The notes: generated from the sequence alone by a model not told the origin. 64,000 bases of DNA from Globodera rostochiensis (GCA_018350325.1 JAEVLN010000009.1:2377388-2441387), one strand, 5' to 3'; positions 24,120-37,860 are shown, counted from the first letter of the stretch. Numbers and translations: made by a program.

Positions 24120-24600
24120 TTTAATAATATTTTCTAAATAGAATCATAGTAGATCCCTTTGCAGAGACTTTTCCTTATTTTAATTTAAAATTTAGCTTCT
24201 CCTAATTTAACCATTTATGCAATTTTTTATTCAAATATTTTAATAAAATTCGCGATAGTAAATTCATTACATTTCCTTTGACCATTTCAGCGGCAACATA
24301 TGTGTAAATTTTTAAAAAAATAATATCATACATTATCAATATAAAAGCTGTGCGTTGAAGCTGTGAAAGTTGAACAGTGCCATTGGCGTTTGTTTTTTAT
24401 TTTAATATTTTTTGACTAGTTTTAAAATATATTTAATTTCCCATTTTGGGTTGTATTGGCAATAAAATCTTCCCACATTCATATCAATTCTTTCATATAA
24501 TTACTTATAAGTAAAGCTTTTTTTCTATGGATTACTCTAATCGTAGCTTAATACAATATAACCAAATGTTATTTTGTTTGTTGGCAAGAAATTAAAAATA
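24120..24600 (-). repeat. Dispersed repeat R5, copy 1
   Basis: Inverted partner of 36230-36790 with several well-kept islets: AGATCCCTTTGCAGAGACTT, a CATTTCAGCGGCAA patch and GTGCCATTGGCGTTTG. On the minus strand two short peptides are shared by the copies: VAAEMVKGN here (LAAEMVKGN in the partner) and NANGTVQLSQL (with a stop in place of the Q in the partner). A third partial copy of the second islet is at 55690-55760. Confidence 0.75.
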
Positions 24601-24650
24601 AGTACTTTTTCGTTAATTTTAAAGATTAGCATTTATTCAATTTTTATTCA

Positions 24651-26470
24651 CATTGCACGCTAATTAATACAAAAAAAATATCATTTATTTTGAGAAAAAT
24701 ACCAATATATTATTAGCTATTTATTAAACTAAAAATATTATTTAATTGATGCTAATCTCCACGAGATACGCTACTCGTCTTCAAAACCACTAACAAAAAT
24801 ATGCTTAATTTTGTATCACAACTAACATCATAAATAAATAAAGATGAACAAAAAACGAACAAAAAATGCTGTTCAGTGTTACTTATATTTTTGAAGTCCA
24901 TCGATTTAATCACCGAAGACAATTCGCCACACAAGTTCTATAACATAAAATGCGACATGAAACGCAACCAATTGCCAAAATTATTATAAAAATAAACAAC
25001 CAAAAACCTTAAGTATTTCATTATTAAAACTTATTATTTTTAAATAGAATCATAGTCCTATTCAAGCTTCATTGACAGAGAATCATCTAATTATGGCAAA
25101 AAGATTTAAAAATAGATAAACTAAAACTTAACTTAAAATAAGAGTAATTTTATATTTAAAACTAAAAAGATAAAGTCGAATCTTTGTATACTGATTATTG
25201 ATAATATTTTAACTCCGTAATATGCGGTTTATTGGACTTGTGTTAGTCACATAAATGTATTTGAATATATAAACATGATTTGCGCAAATAAAGTCAATAG
25301 AATCCTAAATAAATAAAATGGAAAGTTAATAAATATGACAGCAGGCTATTATTAATAAAATTATTTTATTTATATAGTAATGATCGAATAAAGTGTTTAT
25401 ATGTGAAATTTAAATGCGGCAATTTCACTTATAATGCTGATTTTTTAGGAGTTTTAAAAAAAGAATGATACTGGTTTCAAATAAAATGTTTTTTTAAGAA
25501 ACCAAATTTTTTCAATTATTCAATGCAATAAAGTTTAATAATAAGTAGTGAAAAATACTGGTCAACTTACACATCAAAGAAAAAAGCATCTTTGTGAAAA
25601 CCAATTAAAAAATAAACCCAAAGTGATATATTAAAAAAATCAAAAAACTTTTGATTTGTGAAAGCTGCTAACGCGACAATTATAAAAATCGGAATTAGCA
25701 TACAATTTACATACAAAATTAATCATTATTAAAAGTAAAATATTCTAAAATGCAAATTGATATAATTTACAAATCAAATTGCAAATTGCCAAATTTAAAC
25801 AGTGTTCAACACTCAAAAATTGTAAATTATATAGTTTTACCGTTAAGATAATAATAATTTTAAAAAATAGCTACAAAATTAGGTTAAATAAATTTTAATT
25901 TTAATTGTTAAAGCTTATCAGGGAATATGGCTGGCACCGCAACTTAAAATTGGGGCTTTTAAATTGTTTTAAAGATTTAAATAAATTCAATAAAAAATAA
26001 AACAACTTATAAAGGAAAAAAGACTAACAAAAAGTAAAAGCTTATATAAAACATTTGGTTTTTATTAAATTAATATGATTATTTGAAAGTTTTGAAAGGT
26101 TGTTGTTTAAAAACTAAAATTTTAATCTAATATTGGTTTATAAGAAAATTTTATTTGAAATCATGAAACTAAAATATATTATGTAAAGAAAAACAGAAAA
26201 CATCAGGTAATATCATGAAGTTCATAATCTTTGGGCCCTTTGCCAACGTCCGGAACAAGCCATACAACTCGTCATTTGGGATAAATAACATTGGTTACAA
26301 CTGAATTGACTTCAGTTTGCTTAAATACATAAATAATAATTATAATAATTAAAAAACATATAAATACACAAATAACAAATATTTTAAATTCCTTAAAATA
26401 AAACTATGTTAATTAAAATGACGAACTATGTGTATTTGTAAAAAAAACAAAAGTTGATTCCTTTCACATA
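24651..26470. other. A-rich spacer block
   Basis: A-rich. Bases 25030-25170 share words with 35010-35345 in direct orientation (CAAGCTTCATTGA, CAGAGAATCATCTAA, AAAACTTAACTTAAAATAA). An islet at 26215-26304 is listed separately. Otherwise there is nothing I can identify. Confidence 0.4.
26215..26304 (+). other. Short ATG-initiated islet ORF, 29 codons
   Basis: The + strand frame begins MKFIIFGPFANVRNKPY and ends TGA, in a GC-rich islet within A-rich DNA. It is too short to judge. The minus strand is also open here for about 40 codons. Confidence 0.2.
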
Positions 26471-29400
26471 TTTTATTATAAGTTGTTTTACATATTTTTA
26501 TAAATTCAATTAGTAATTAAATTCAGATTAAGATATTAAATTTCATAGGTGTATTTTCGCCATCAACTTTCCATTCCTTTATGCGTAATATTTTGCTTAT
26601 TTTGTTTTTATTTTATTATATTTGCTGTATAATATTTCATATAAATTTTTTCTAACATTTTTAACAGAATATTTTATATTCAAACCATTTGAGAAATTCC
26701 AAAGCACACCAGACGCCTCGCTCATCACAACAGAGCCCAAACTGGACATAAATTACAAAACTAAAATTTAAAATGAAAAGTTTAATATTACATTTAATAA
26801 ATTCCGCTTGAAATTGCTGTTGTCCTTTTATTTTGATGAACATCTCATCTCAATGCAACCGGCTCGCTTATTATTTGTCAAGAGCAAATAGTGTTTGAAT
26901 TCTTAAGCTTCATTGTAAAAAGGCTCTAATTCTTATGATAATTTAAGTTTACGCTTAAATTTTTTTCTTAAATTAATTCTACTCGATATAGAAAATGTGC
27001 TTTCTGAATTGACTTACATATTACACTTAAAAGTTAATCAATAGATCTGTCTGTATTTAAAGTTTATTTATCTTTTTATTTTAAAAAATCCACGCTCGAA
27101 TCGGGAAAGCTGTACCTCCCATTTGTGCCTCACATATATCTCCCGGATAAAGACGGAATTATCCCGAACTGTGTACAAATCTGGGACCGGGAGAGGAGTC
27201 CAGAGTGAACTTATGTCAAAAGTAATTTTTAAGGTGTTATTGTTTAGCTTTTTATAGCGCTGGTTTTCATTGTTTTCAACTTTTTGTTTTTTATTGTCAA
27301 CAAATCCAAGCGTTTTTGCACTTATTTAAAATTTTTGGTACTTTATTTAGTTAATTTTACATCGTTAAAACAAAAATATTGGGGTTTTAGCAAAGTTATT
27401 TGCGTCGGATCGGGTCTTTGTGAACACCATTAATCGAGATTATATTAAATTTTGTGTAAATATATGTTCAGTTTTAAGAAAATCGTTTTTACAAGTGGAA
27501 GTTAATTTATTTGATCGAGCTCGTTGTTGATTTGGCAAATTTTTACTGGATGACATTTTATAATCTGCAAATCTACATATTTCAACAATACTTTGTGGAA
27601 AAAGCTAAAATGCACATAAAGAATTATTGATTTTAAATTCTATTTCACAAAAAATAAACAGATATTTATTAAAGGCCGTTATATAATCCTCCGCAAAAAA
27701 TAACTGGACAACTACTTCCCTAAACAATTTTTTTTTCAAAATTCTAAAAACCATCTTAAGAATGCGTATAGCCAAAAAAATACATAAAAATGTCGGAAAC
27801 AAAAAAAATAAATAAAGAGCACATTTATTTAACGAATGAATTAGAAATTTAACAACACTTTAATATTGTATTGGTAAGTTTTTTTCTTCATTCCAATATT
27901 TACATAAAGCTTGGCCCATCTTCTTTTACCTAAGTCGAAGAATTGAACAGCGTTCGATATGCGAATATGAGTATTTTTTTGGGTTTTGGGTTCGTTACTT
28001 GGATTTTTAAGAGAGGCTAAGTCGAACGGTTAAACTCTTAGTTTCTTTCTTTTTAAAACAGGATTGTTATTTTGTATTTATTTATATTAAAACCTACAGT
28101 TTATAGTTTACAGAATTTCGTTTAAGACATAGCTTAAAAAAGTTGTAATTTTATCATACATTTGAGTATTATGTACAAATATTTTATTCATATCTTTATT
28201 ATTCAAATTAATTTAAATAAACATTGCAATTCTCCTCGCGAATTATACCAGTATTATTTCGTCAAATTTAATTTTTTGGCTTCAATGCAGTAATTTTTGT
28301 ATAGTTGATAACTTATTTTCCATTTATTTCAATCTTCCTTATTTTTTTACCAAATCCTATAATTTAAGTATGAATAATTAAAAGATTAGAGATAAAAAAC
28401 ATAAGCTCCATATAATATTTAAAATTTAATTTTGTAAATGTTATTTATTGGCTCCTTGTCTAATTTTTTTAAATTTTTATTAATATACAATATTTTGTCG
28501 CGCGTGTATCGGCGAGGGAAAAATCATTTTCACCAATTTGCTCACCTCTGGTGACTCGCTGAACGCGTTTTTTTGATTGTGATTTTTATTATTTATAACT
28601 TCGACCTTTTATATTTTATTTTAACCATCAATTTATGATTAAAAAATTTTTTTATAAATATATCTGTAAACCTAATAAATTATTAAAACGTTTTTTTTTG
28701 TTATAATTTGTATTTAAAATTTTAATGAAATTCTGTCGAATGTTATATGCATTAAAGTTGTTGCATAATTAAGATTTAACTAAGACCGGAATTTCTCTTT
28801 TCTATCAATTATATTTGAACTTTAATAGCAGTTTGATAATGTCAAATTTAGTCCGCAATGTACATAAATTATTAAATTAGGCAATTGTGTTTTGGTGATT
28901 GTTAATGTTTTGTCTTTTTAATTTCAACAACTTAATTAATACCAATAAATTATATTATCTGTTTTTCACATCTTTTTAATTATTAATTTTAATGTTCTCA
29001 ACGCTTGTTAATTAATTTTGGTTAAATAAATGTTGTAGAGCGAGATTTTTCGAGACGCCTCCCGCCTGGTCAGCTTGAAATTAATGGTTGTTTAACTTCT
29101 AATTTTATTAATTTTGCCTGGGAACTTACCAAATTTTGATTAGAAATTGCAATAATTTTGAATATTGTTAAAGTTTTTATTTGTTAGTTTAACATTTCCT
29201 AATTTATTCTAAATTTTGTTTAATGCCATTGGCATACCCGCCAAAGAAAAGCATGGTAATTATCACCAAATGGGTATAATTTGAATAAGATAGTTGTTGG
29301 GGTTAATGGTGCTCGGAAAGGCAGATTTTGGGAGCAGTGTAATGAATGGGCGTAAAATATTTATGAATACTTTTTTTAAACTTAACTTATTATTAAAGTG

Positions 29401-31640
29401 TACTTAGCGAATTTATTTTAAAAATAAAGTTTATATTACTAAACATTTTTATTTTAAAAATTGTAAAGATTATCTGCATAATTTTATGTCTTGGTTAAAA
29501 TCGTTAATTTCACATATTTTTGCTCTGCCTTTTCACCGTTCATGCCAAATTGTTTTAAATTTATAATTTTTGTTTATAATAAATAAATTGTTATTTGCAC
29601 GATCGCCTGTCATAAATTTTAATGGAAAAATTCAATTCGTCGATATTAAATTAAAAATCTTTTAACTTTAATTCTTTATATTTTGAGTTTTTTATTCGCC
29701 AACTTGAACAAAAAAATTTAATTAGAATACGCACCTAAATTTTTAATTAAACAAAAGAAAATGCAACTATTTTCTTCCGATAAAAGTATTTTAATGCGAA
29801 TTGGACTACTGATTCTTTGCATAATAAAGGGGCATAAAATTCATTTATCGATGATGTGTTAAATAAATTACCGATTTAAGATTCAATAAAATAAAGTTAT
29901 TAAATAAAATATGCACTTATATTGCCATCCTAAAACAGAAATTATTGAAATTTAAAATTAGCCACCGTGACCTGTGTTTGCTGGTAATTACATTTAGATG
30001 TAGTCATAAGATACCCATTTATTTGTATCATTTGTAGCAATTAATTTTTATTTAAATGAATTTTACTGTATTTTATATTAATCGATGGCTTTTTTATTTA
30101 AGTCATTTTTTGTTAATTTGCGTAAAAAATCGTGCTTTACTTATATCGCTCTAAAATTCATAATATTTTCCGAATGAGTTTCTTATATTTAAATCATAAT
30201 TCTTAAACGTTTGCAAACAAAAATTTAAAACGGTAATTTTTTTGAAGTTTGAACTACTCATCATAATTTATTTTAAATTATGTTAAAATATGGTAAAAAT
30301 ATATCTAAAGTAATTGACTTAAATGTTATTTTTTAATTTTTATGTTATGCTGTAATCGATGTTTTCTCCGTTCATTGTTACCGGTTTTCTGTGATTTAAT
30401 TTATAGATATTTTATTTATCAAACAATAATTTCTAATGTTAATTATATAAATATAATCGTACCTCAATTTTGTTAGACATTTTATTATTTCAAAGATTTT
30501 TTAATATAGGGAATAATTTTAAACTTTTAATAATTTTCATCTTTGCTTTTACCAAATTCAATTAAAAGGAAATCACAAAGTAAGTCGTTTAATAAAATAT
30601 TTTGCATTAAATCCTATTTTGGATTATTTAAAAAATGTTTTTTTTCAACAAATTTTTAAATATGCTGTTGTATTATTTATTAAAATATCTTAAAAAGGTC
30701 TCTTTATTTAACAATTTTAGCTTTTAGAGAATCAATGTTTTATTTCGGCTTCATTCAAAATAGAATTTGATTTTAAAATATTGTGAACATTGAGGCATCC
30801 TTTGCGGCACGCTGTCGACCATACGTTTCTTACGGGTTAAGTCGAGGTTGGTGTTTAATTTTTTCAGTGACTTATTGTTTTATTAAAATTTATTTTATAC
30901 ACATTTTTATTGAGATTTTTTTGAAGTTTGAACTTCTCATCATAATTTATTTTAAATTATGTTAAACGGCCTGGTCAAAACGTACCCAACGAGACACATC
31001 CTTACACCATAGCCTTATGGAAACTCCTCTCTATAAAAATATAAAATTTATTGTTTATACATTAAATTTTATTTATATTTAAACACAAAAGTTTTGTGTA
31101 AAGGGCCACAAATGGAAATGCACAAAATTAAAGGTAAATTGTTTATATTTTTAAAAGAGTTTGGTCGATTGATTTATACTGTATAGAGTAACAATATCTG
31201 TTATTTATTTTGTTTGCACTTTGACCATCAAAAACAGTTTCTCATAGACAATAAAATAATAAATTGGATGAATTTGTGTATTAATAATTAATGGCTCATT
31301 ATTACATTGTAATCCGCGATTGAGACAATTAGAGTTATTGATTTAGTAAAAGCCTGAAATTATACTATTCAATTTGAATTACGTTTATTTTATTTATTTT
31401 TTTTAATGAAAGATTTTTCTACTTTTATCATAAATATAAATTATTCCGTTATCTCTTGGCATGGATCGCACGGTGTTCAAATCATTCCGGAAATGCTGCT
31501 TCCTATGCGCTATAAACACTGTTACTTTTGTATGTATTTCGAGCATTGAGCTGGGATTCAGAAGATGTTATAGGTTAACACCTTTATGTTATTTTATATT
31601 AATTTTACGTTTTTTTGCTTTGGTCTTTTTATCAATATAA
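26471..31640. other. T-rich spacer block with a run of minus-strand islets
   Basis: T-rich. GC-richer islets near 27095-27200, 28500-28560, 29040-29090, 29225-29340, 30780-30860, 30965-31030 and 31440-31550 are each open on the minus strand. Examples are VTRGEQIGENDFSLADT (28500-28560) and KKRMVDSVPQRMPQC (30780-30860). Bases 30235-30292 and 30910-30965 are near-identical direct repeats. I recognise none of the peptides; if real they would be exons of one or more minus-strand genes with long introns. Confidence 0.35.
31403..31546 (-). other. Islet ORF, 47 aa, unknown
   Basis: A minus-strand frame from ATG to TAA beginning MLEIHTKVTVFIAHRKQ and ending in a lysine-rich tail. It runs on through AT-rich sequence without a stop, which is slightly better than chance for this DNA. 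The peptide is mixed in composition, with no signal peptide or membrane segment. It could be a short gene, a last exon or chance. Confidence 0.25.
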
Positions 31641-32919
31641 TTTTAAGGAATGAGTCTTGTGAAATCGAGAAATAAATAATTAATAAATTATTTTGATTTT
31701 TATAAATTGTATGAATTTACACTGATTAAATTATTCGGACGAATACAAGCGTATAAATTACTTTAAATTTAAAATTTCATAATAAGCAAGCGAAAATTAA
31801 TTATTAATTTCAATATGAAATTATTCAATTAAAGTCTAAATATTATGCTTTAATACAAAAATAAATAAAATCACAAAATTTTAATATGAAACAAAGTTCT
31901 CTCAAAACAAGAGATTTAATTGCAGCTAATCTAATAATGAATATTTATTGATACGAGAACTAACATTATAAATTACGATATTGGGTTTAGAATAAAATAA
32001 AAATAAACTCACCATACAACGCACAAGTAATATTGAAGTAAGAAAAAAATAAAATTCAGAAAGACTATTTAACGTTATAATAATTCATAAATTAATAAAA
32101 AATGGTGGTAGATTAAAAACCATAAAACAAATAAATGTAACTTAATATTTTCTGGCTCAAATAAATATTCGACAATAAATTTATCAAAAGTAATGACGAG
32201 CCAGCAAATTCAGAACGAAGCCTTGTCACAGTGGCAAAATTATATGAAAATAAAGCCTTAATAAATAATTCGGATATTTATAATTGCAACATCAATAACA
32301 CCATTTCTGATTAAAAATTTTACTGCATTTATCAATTTAAAGTTTACCAAATAAAACAACACCAGCGAAACGGGAACAAAATTTTTAATATTCACAACAC
32401 CTTGAATTTGGCTTAATCAAAATTTCATATAATAAAATAATAATTAAAATCCACAAGTTAAACGCTAAGCGTGCGAGAGTTTAAAAGAATGAGTGTGAAG
32501 GTATTCAATCAATTTAAGCCGGATTCCACAAGAGCATAGAGACTCATAAATAATAAATTTTCTTTATAAAACTTATAAAAACATGGTGCACGAACAGTTT
32601 ATAAAAAAATCAATTCAAATAGAAATGTAATATTAATGCAAAAAACAATGCATTTACAAATGAACTGGGAGAGAAATTGGCACATGTGATTCATACCTAT
32701 CAAAATTGTTAACTATTAGTTCAAATATAATTCTCGGGTTTTTTTGATATAGTAAAATCGATCTACAAGCAAGAGGAGGAAATATATACAGTCTATAGAA
32801 ATTAAATAACAATGTCAAACAGTGAATACCATGTTAATTCAAAACTCTAATCACATAAAATAGTTTTTTTTTAAATAATCAGTAGTACTCGGAGCTGGAT
32901 TAATCGGCGTGTCGTTGTC
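31641..32919. other. A-rich spacer
   Basis: A-rich sequence just downstream of the coiled-coil gene fragment. It may include that gene's 3' UTR close to 32919, but no clear poly(A) context can be singled out in such A-rich DNA. Nothing else seen. Confidence 0.4.
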
Positions 32920-33318
32920 TCATTCCATATTCTGCTCCTCCGACGTCTAAAATTTTTTTTGATAAACCATAAGGGGGGGGGGGGGAATTTCACCTTGGAC
33001 GAGGCACCAACTCCTCGTTTACGCTTTGTCGATGGCTCCCCATCCTGCGAACTCGGCATAGCGAACTGACGAAGACGGACCAACTCTTCCTTTTTCTCTT
33101 TTAAAGCGGACTGAAGCCCGACCTGCAATTTTTTTTGGGATATTTATCCTTTTTAATCTCTAATTTCGCCCCAAAAATACCTCTAACTCGCTCTTTCTGA
33201 CCAACTCATCGTTTTTCTCTTTCAACTCGACCTGCAATTTTACACAATTGATTTGGTAAATTTATATTTTTTAATAACTCATTTCGTCCCAAAATACCTC
33301 CAAATTTTTCTTCTCCTG
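32920..33318 (-). CDS. 3' part of a spliced coiled-coil protein gene (4 exons)
   Basis: Exons on the minus strand, in order: 33318-33298, 33231-33181, 33122-32994 and 32946-32920 (TGA). The three introns of 66, 58 and 47 nt all have GT...AG ends and lie between codons (phase 0). The 75 codons give QEKKNLE, a charged helix with VELKEKNDELVRKSELE, a similar segment SALKEKKEELVRLRQF, then a Ser/Lys-rich part with the basic motif TKRKRG (a likely nuclear signal) and a short acidic end. Leu/Glu/Lys spacing predicts a coiled coil. Exons 2 and 3 and the introns before them are clearly related, so one exon plus intron was duplicated in tandem. The last intron carries a run of 13 C on the sense strand as its pyrimidine tract. 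The 5' end is missing; a 24-nt exon may lie near 33442-33465. Function unknown. Confidence 0.7.
32973..32985. repeat. Run of 13 G (13 C on the sense strand of the gene)
   Basis: A mononucleotide run inside the 47-nt last intron of the coiled-coil gene fragment, in otherwise AT-rich DNA. Confidence 0.8.
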
Positions 33319-33550
33319 CTGACGAAAAAAAAGTAAAAAAGAACATAGCATATAGTAAAATTAATAATAGTAATTAAAATAATATTTTGGGAAAGATGTC
33401 TTCATTGATTTATTTTATTAAAAATAAAAAATTTAAAAATACCTGACGCCCTATTAAACTAAAGTACTAATTTATACCAGTCGGTCGAATACAATCCAAA
33501 TTAAAAGATAAGATAATTAAATTTGACTTTCCATAAGTTTTTTGACAGTT
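33319..33550. other. AT-rich sequence upstream of the coiled-coil gene fragment
   Basis: The minus-strand acceptor of exon 1 (CGTCAG after a T run) lies at 33319-33331. Further upstream the only exon-like stretch is a 24-nt open piece ending GGGCGTCAG before GTATTT. No promoter or start codon is evident, so the gene is truncated or continues through a long intron. Confidence 0.35.
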
Positions 33551-34790
33551 AAGCTTGCTCTTATTCTGATGTTGTGCGCCTTTACGAAGGGGCTAACCAT
33601 GTTGGTATATTTTGTTTTTTATTCCAATCAAATTTTTTATTGTAATTAATGAATTTAATTCTTAGTTGTTGACTTAACGGCATCGGTTCAAAATTAAACA
33701 AGTTTTTTAGTGCAGTCGTAAACTATAAACGATTGGCATATGTAAATGTTTTCGTTATTTGTATCACTTATTTTTATAGGATTTCTTAATTTAAAGTTTA
33801 CAAAACAACATATCCATGCTGCGTCAACTCGTTGCATAACTAACTTATTCGCTTAATATTGCAAATGTGTAGTTATAATTTTTATTATATTACTGTAATA
33901 TTTAATCGAAAATATTTATTATTAGTTAATTTTTTATTTAATAAATTCTTTATAACATTTGATTTCTGTCTTTTCCATATTATTTTTTATGGAATTTCAT
34001 TTTTTTTTAAATTTTAAATTATCTCTTAAATTAATATGTGCTACGTAAAAAATATATTGTTTCAGCAAAATTTTTTTTAAATTTTCAAATTGTTTGTATA
34101 AAGAAAATTTGGTGTTTTAATCATTTTAATCTATTTACTAAATGGCCTGAAAAAAATGTGTAGTTGTAGTTTCTCTGTTTTGATTAATAATTTTTTCAAA
34201 TCAATCCATTTAATGCGCATTAAAAATGTTTTAGGTGAATTTGATTAAAGCAGGATTTTTTCCCCGCAATAAACCTATTAATTTTTAAATCCAATCAAAT
34301 TACGAGTTCTAAGCTGTTTATTTTTGTTTCGTTCCATATCCTCTGTCTCGATTTTTAATTTAATTGTGCAGAGCATATAAATACTTTATTTGCATTTGAA
34401 TAATAAGGCATTTAAAGAGTAATAAAAGAGTAAATTCTGAACAATAAAAATCATTTTATTTATGTTTAACTTAAGAATTTTGTTCGGAACATCCATGTCT
34501 ATAAAATGCACCAAATCGTTTAGGATTTTTAACGATTAAAAAGGTGCAACAGCTGGTTTTACATTCTTGGCATATTTGACGATACTCACTTTTCCGCATT
34601 TATTTAATACAAAGCAGCTTTATAATTATTTAGCTAAATTTCTGCATCAGCGTAAATAGATGATTTAATTGTTTAACTTAATTGTGACAATTATATTAAT
34701 ATAGTATTTGTTTAAAACTTATTCATTATGTTCTTGATATAATTAAGTTTGAGATAAAGGAGTTTCAAATGTTTAATCGTAAAATTGAAA
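33551..34790. other. T-rich spacer
   Basis: T-rich with a GC patch at 33555-33600. No gene or repeat that I can support. Confidence 0.4.
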
Positions 34791-36229
34791 GATAATGATT
34801 GTTCAAATTGAGTCATTGGAATATGAAAGCTGGCTCCCTAGACATGATGGCACCAGCTGACCGTGAAATATTTTTAATGTACCAAATTCAAAATTTGCAT
34901 CTTTAACCTTGTAATGAAACAGCTTAAGAGGATGAAAATCAAATTGGCATGTAAACAAACCAACAGAAATTAACATTTTGAATAAATCAAAAAATTAAAT
35001 TTTATTTTAAAATGAGACAACCTCATAGTTCTCCAAGCTTCATTGATTTTGGCAGAGAATCATCTAACTGCATGATATATTTGTAAAAATTAAAAAATGC
35101 TAACTATGTGTAAAAGCTGTTTAAGGTGAGAACTACAACAAATTAAATGATATAAGTCATAACGTATACATTCCATCGTAGCAACGAACAACCAGATCAA
35201 GCCAATGAGAGAAGTACGAACATGTTACCAAAAAGAATTATAAATATTAATTAAATTCCAAAATTAATTTTCAAAATAAACGCAATTATCTGTCTTTATA
35301 AAAATAGATATAAAACTTAACTTAAAATAATAATTATTAATCTATTAAATTGTTGTTTTTGTCATTCAATGATTTTTATTTTTAGATGCCAAAAGATTAA
35401 AATAAATAATTTAAACAAATTCAATTTTAAAAAGCTTTGAAAAAGGCAAGATACATAAAACGCTTATTGTGTATTTATCATTAGCAACATGCAGCAGAGT
35501 GTGGAAAATTTTATTACCATTAAATTATTAAAAACATCTAATCATTTTAACTGCATGAAGAATTAATTGTTTCAGAACGCAATCATTAAAAATAAATCCT
35601 AATCACTAAGCCCGGGTTTTTTTTAAATATTAAATTTAAAAGTATGTTCTAAACAAGACTGAGGTCATTTTAAAAATATACATATTCAAAAAGCTATGAA
35701 AGAAAAAGTAACAAAAGATTCAAACTAAATTTATAAACGAATCGACAAATATTAAAAATAAAATATAATAAAACGTTAAAAAAAGTTAATAATTCAATAA
35801 TGGCCTAAAATTTATTTAAAAATAGCGATTATTATTTATATTTAAAAATAATCAAAACTTTTAATTGCTTATTAAACATTTTAATATGCAGCGTAGAAAA
35901 ATTTAAAAAAAAAGATTTTATCGCGAGATAGAGCAACTCAAGGGGTTGCAAGTCGCGAACGCCGATGTAAAATGCAATGAATATAAAATATAAATGAAAT
36001 AATTAACTTTATTTTCACTGGATTTTATATCGATGGAGTCATTGATAACGTTTAGATTGTTTAAAAACTTATAAACTTAATTAATTGTAAATACTTGTGT
36101 CAGCAAGTATAAATATTTTATAATAAATCTGATATAGTTTGTATTAAGCATGAAATTCTTCAACAAATGCCTATGCGTCTATCTCAACAACCGCCAGGTT
36201 AAGGTGTTAATTGTCAATTTTAAAATGAA

Positions 36230-36790
36230 AATTTCCTTGATCACATTTGGTTAAATTAAGCTACGATTAGAGTACTTATAAGTAATTATATGAAGGAATT
36301 GCTATGAATGTGGAAAGATTTTATTGCCAATACAACGCAAAATGGAAAATTAAAAATATTTTTCAAAAATAAAACTAGTCAAAAAAATATTAAAATAAAA
36401 ACAAACGCCAATGGCACTGTTTAACTTTCACAGCTTCACGCTCAGCTTTTTTTTAAATGTTAAAAGTTAAAACTTTAAGCGGAATTTACGAAACGACCGT
36501 GCACATTCTCGTCCGAAAAAGACTGACTCAACGTGTTAATTTCATCATTAAAATGCGCAATTTAAATATTGATAATGTATATATTGTTATTTTAAAAACT
36601 TAAACTAATAGCTTGCCGCTGAAATGGTCAAAGGAAATGATAATGAATTTATTATAATGCGAATTTTATTAAAATATTTGAATAAAAAATTGCACAAAAT
36701 AAATTAGGAGAAGCTAAATTTTAAATTGAAATAAGGAAAAGTCTCTGCAAAGGGATCTACTGATGATTCAATTTAGAAAATTATTAAGCC
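36230..36790 (+). repeat. Dispersed repeat R5, copy 2 (inverted)
   Basis: Inverted partner of 24120-24600, about 12 kb away. The order of shared words is kept from end to end, so the pair descends from one inverted duplication (or an inversion after duplication) rather than from scattered short repeats. Confidence 0.75.
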
Positions 36791-37269
36791 TTACATTTTC
36801 CAATTAAAATTTGAAATTACATAAAATTAAAAAAATAAAATAAAACCACTAATCATGCACCCACTTGATCATCTTGACGTGTCCTGGGGACGTGCACAAG
36901 TCACACCGACCAATAATAAAAGTTTAATTTGATTTACTAAAAATAAAGCGAATTGATTAAATTGTTACAGAACAACTACTTATATTTATTTTGTAATATT
37001 AAATGCAGCCCTTTGAGAAACAAATATAAAATAAAGAAATTGATATTAAAATATTTGATAAATTCAATTTGCATATAAAAAAAAGCTTTAAATATATAAC
37101 TATTGTTTTATAATGCCAATATAATAAACACAATCTTATTTAAATCGAAAAGTAGGCGAAAAAATATCGTAAGGCTTAGCAATGTTGTTTGTATGACGAA
37201 AACATTTAACTTATTTTATTGTGTCTAATTTTTTTTTGTATCGAACAAATTGATTGTTTTAAAATTCAG

Positions 37270-37370
37270 AAAAAAGACATTTTTAACTTTCTTACTAATA
37301 AAAAACCGTAATCATAAATTCAAGCTAAATAAAATTAAACTCTAGAATATAAATAAATAATAATTTATGC
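37270..37370 (+). repeat. Dispersed repeat R4, copy 3 (inverted, partial)
   Basis: It matches the upstream leader of the 42-aa ORF in inverted orientation (TAATCATAAATTCAAGCTAA). It diverges before the start codon. Confidence 0.6.
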
Positions 37371-37860
37371 ACTCTAACAAAAACCTGTAAATGTTGTTTA
37401 CTTTTAAAAATAAAGATATTATTTTACAATTTTATGATAATTATTAATATTCTTTATGGTTATATATTAGTTTTAATTTTCAAAAATAATGTCTGCCATC
37501 TCCGGAATATATGTATTATCCATAAAAGGCAGGTTTCAAACGCATGTTATAATATTTATTTATAGAGAAGTTTATATACGGATCCAAGGACGCAGATTGT
37601 GTCCCACACCTAATCTTCTTTCTCTGATGAATCAACTAATTATTCTAAAATAAAACCCATTAATAAAGATATTAAAATACTTTCTAATGAAAATAAATTT
37701 CTCTTCAACAAATCTGGATCAATTTTATAAAACAATTTTAATAAAAATTAAAGATTAATAGAAAAATAAAAGAAATAATAATAATTAATTTAAAGTTAAA
37801 ATTAGATAATTTAAAAGCTTATTTTAAAATAATTAGCAATATTTTAAATCGATGTTATAA

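Larger units (their letters stand above)
21613..24650. other. T-rich spacer block with repeats
   Basis: T-rich. It holds the 42-codon ORF at 21901-22029, repeat R4 copies at 22005-22175 and 23310-23475, and repeat R5 at 24120-24600. An islet at 22685-22770 is open on the minus strand but unrecognised. The 100-codon + strand open frame at 22078-22380 overlaps the R4 repeat and is judged chance. Confidence 0.35.
34791..37860. other. A-rich spacer block with inverted repeat arms
   Basis: A-rich. It contains the R7 words at 35010-35345, the R5 inverted arm (36230-36790) and the R4 inverted arm (37270-37370). GC islets lie at 34830-34860, 35930-35970 and 36850-36910. The last is open on both strands but unrecognised. 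The rest is plain. Confidence 0.4.
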
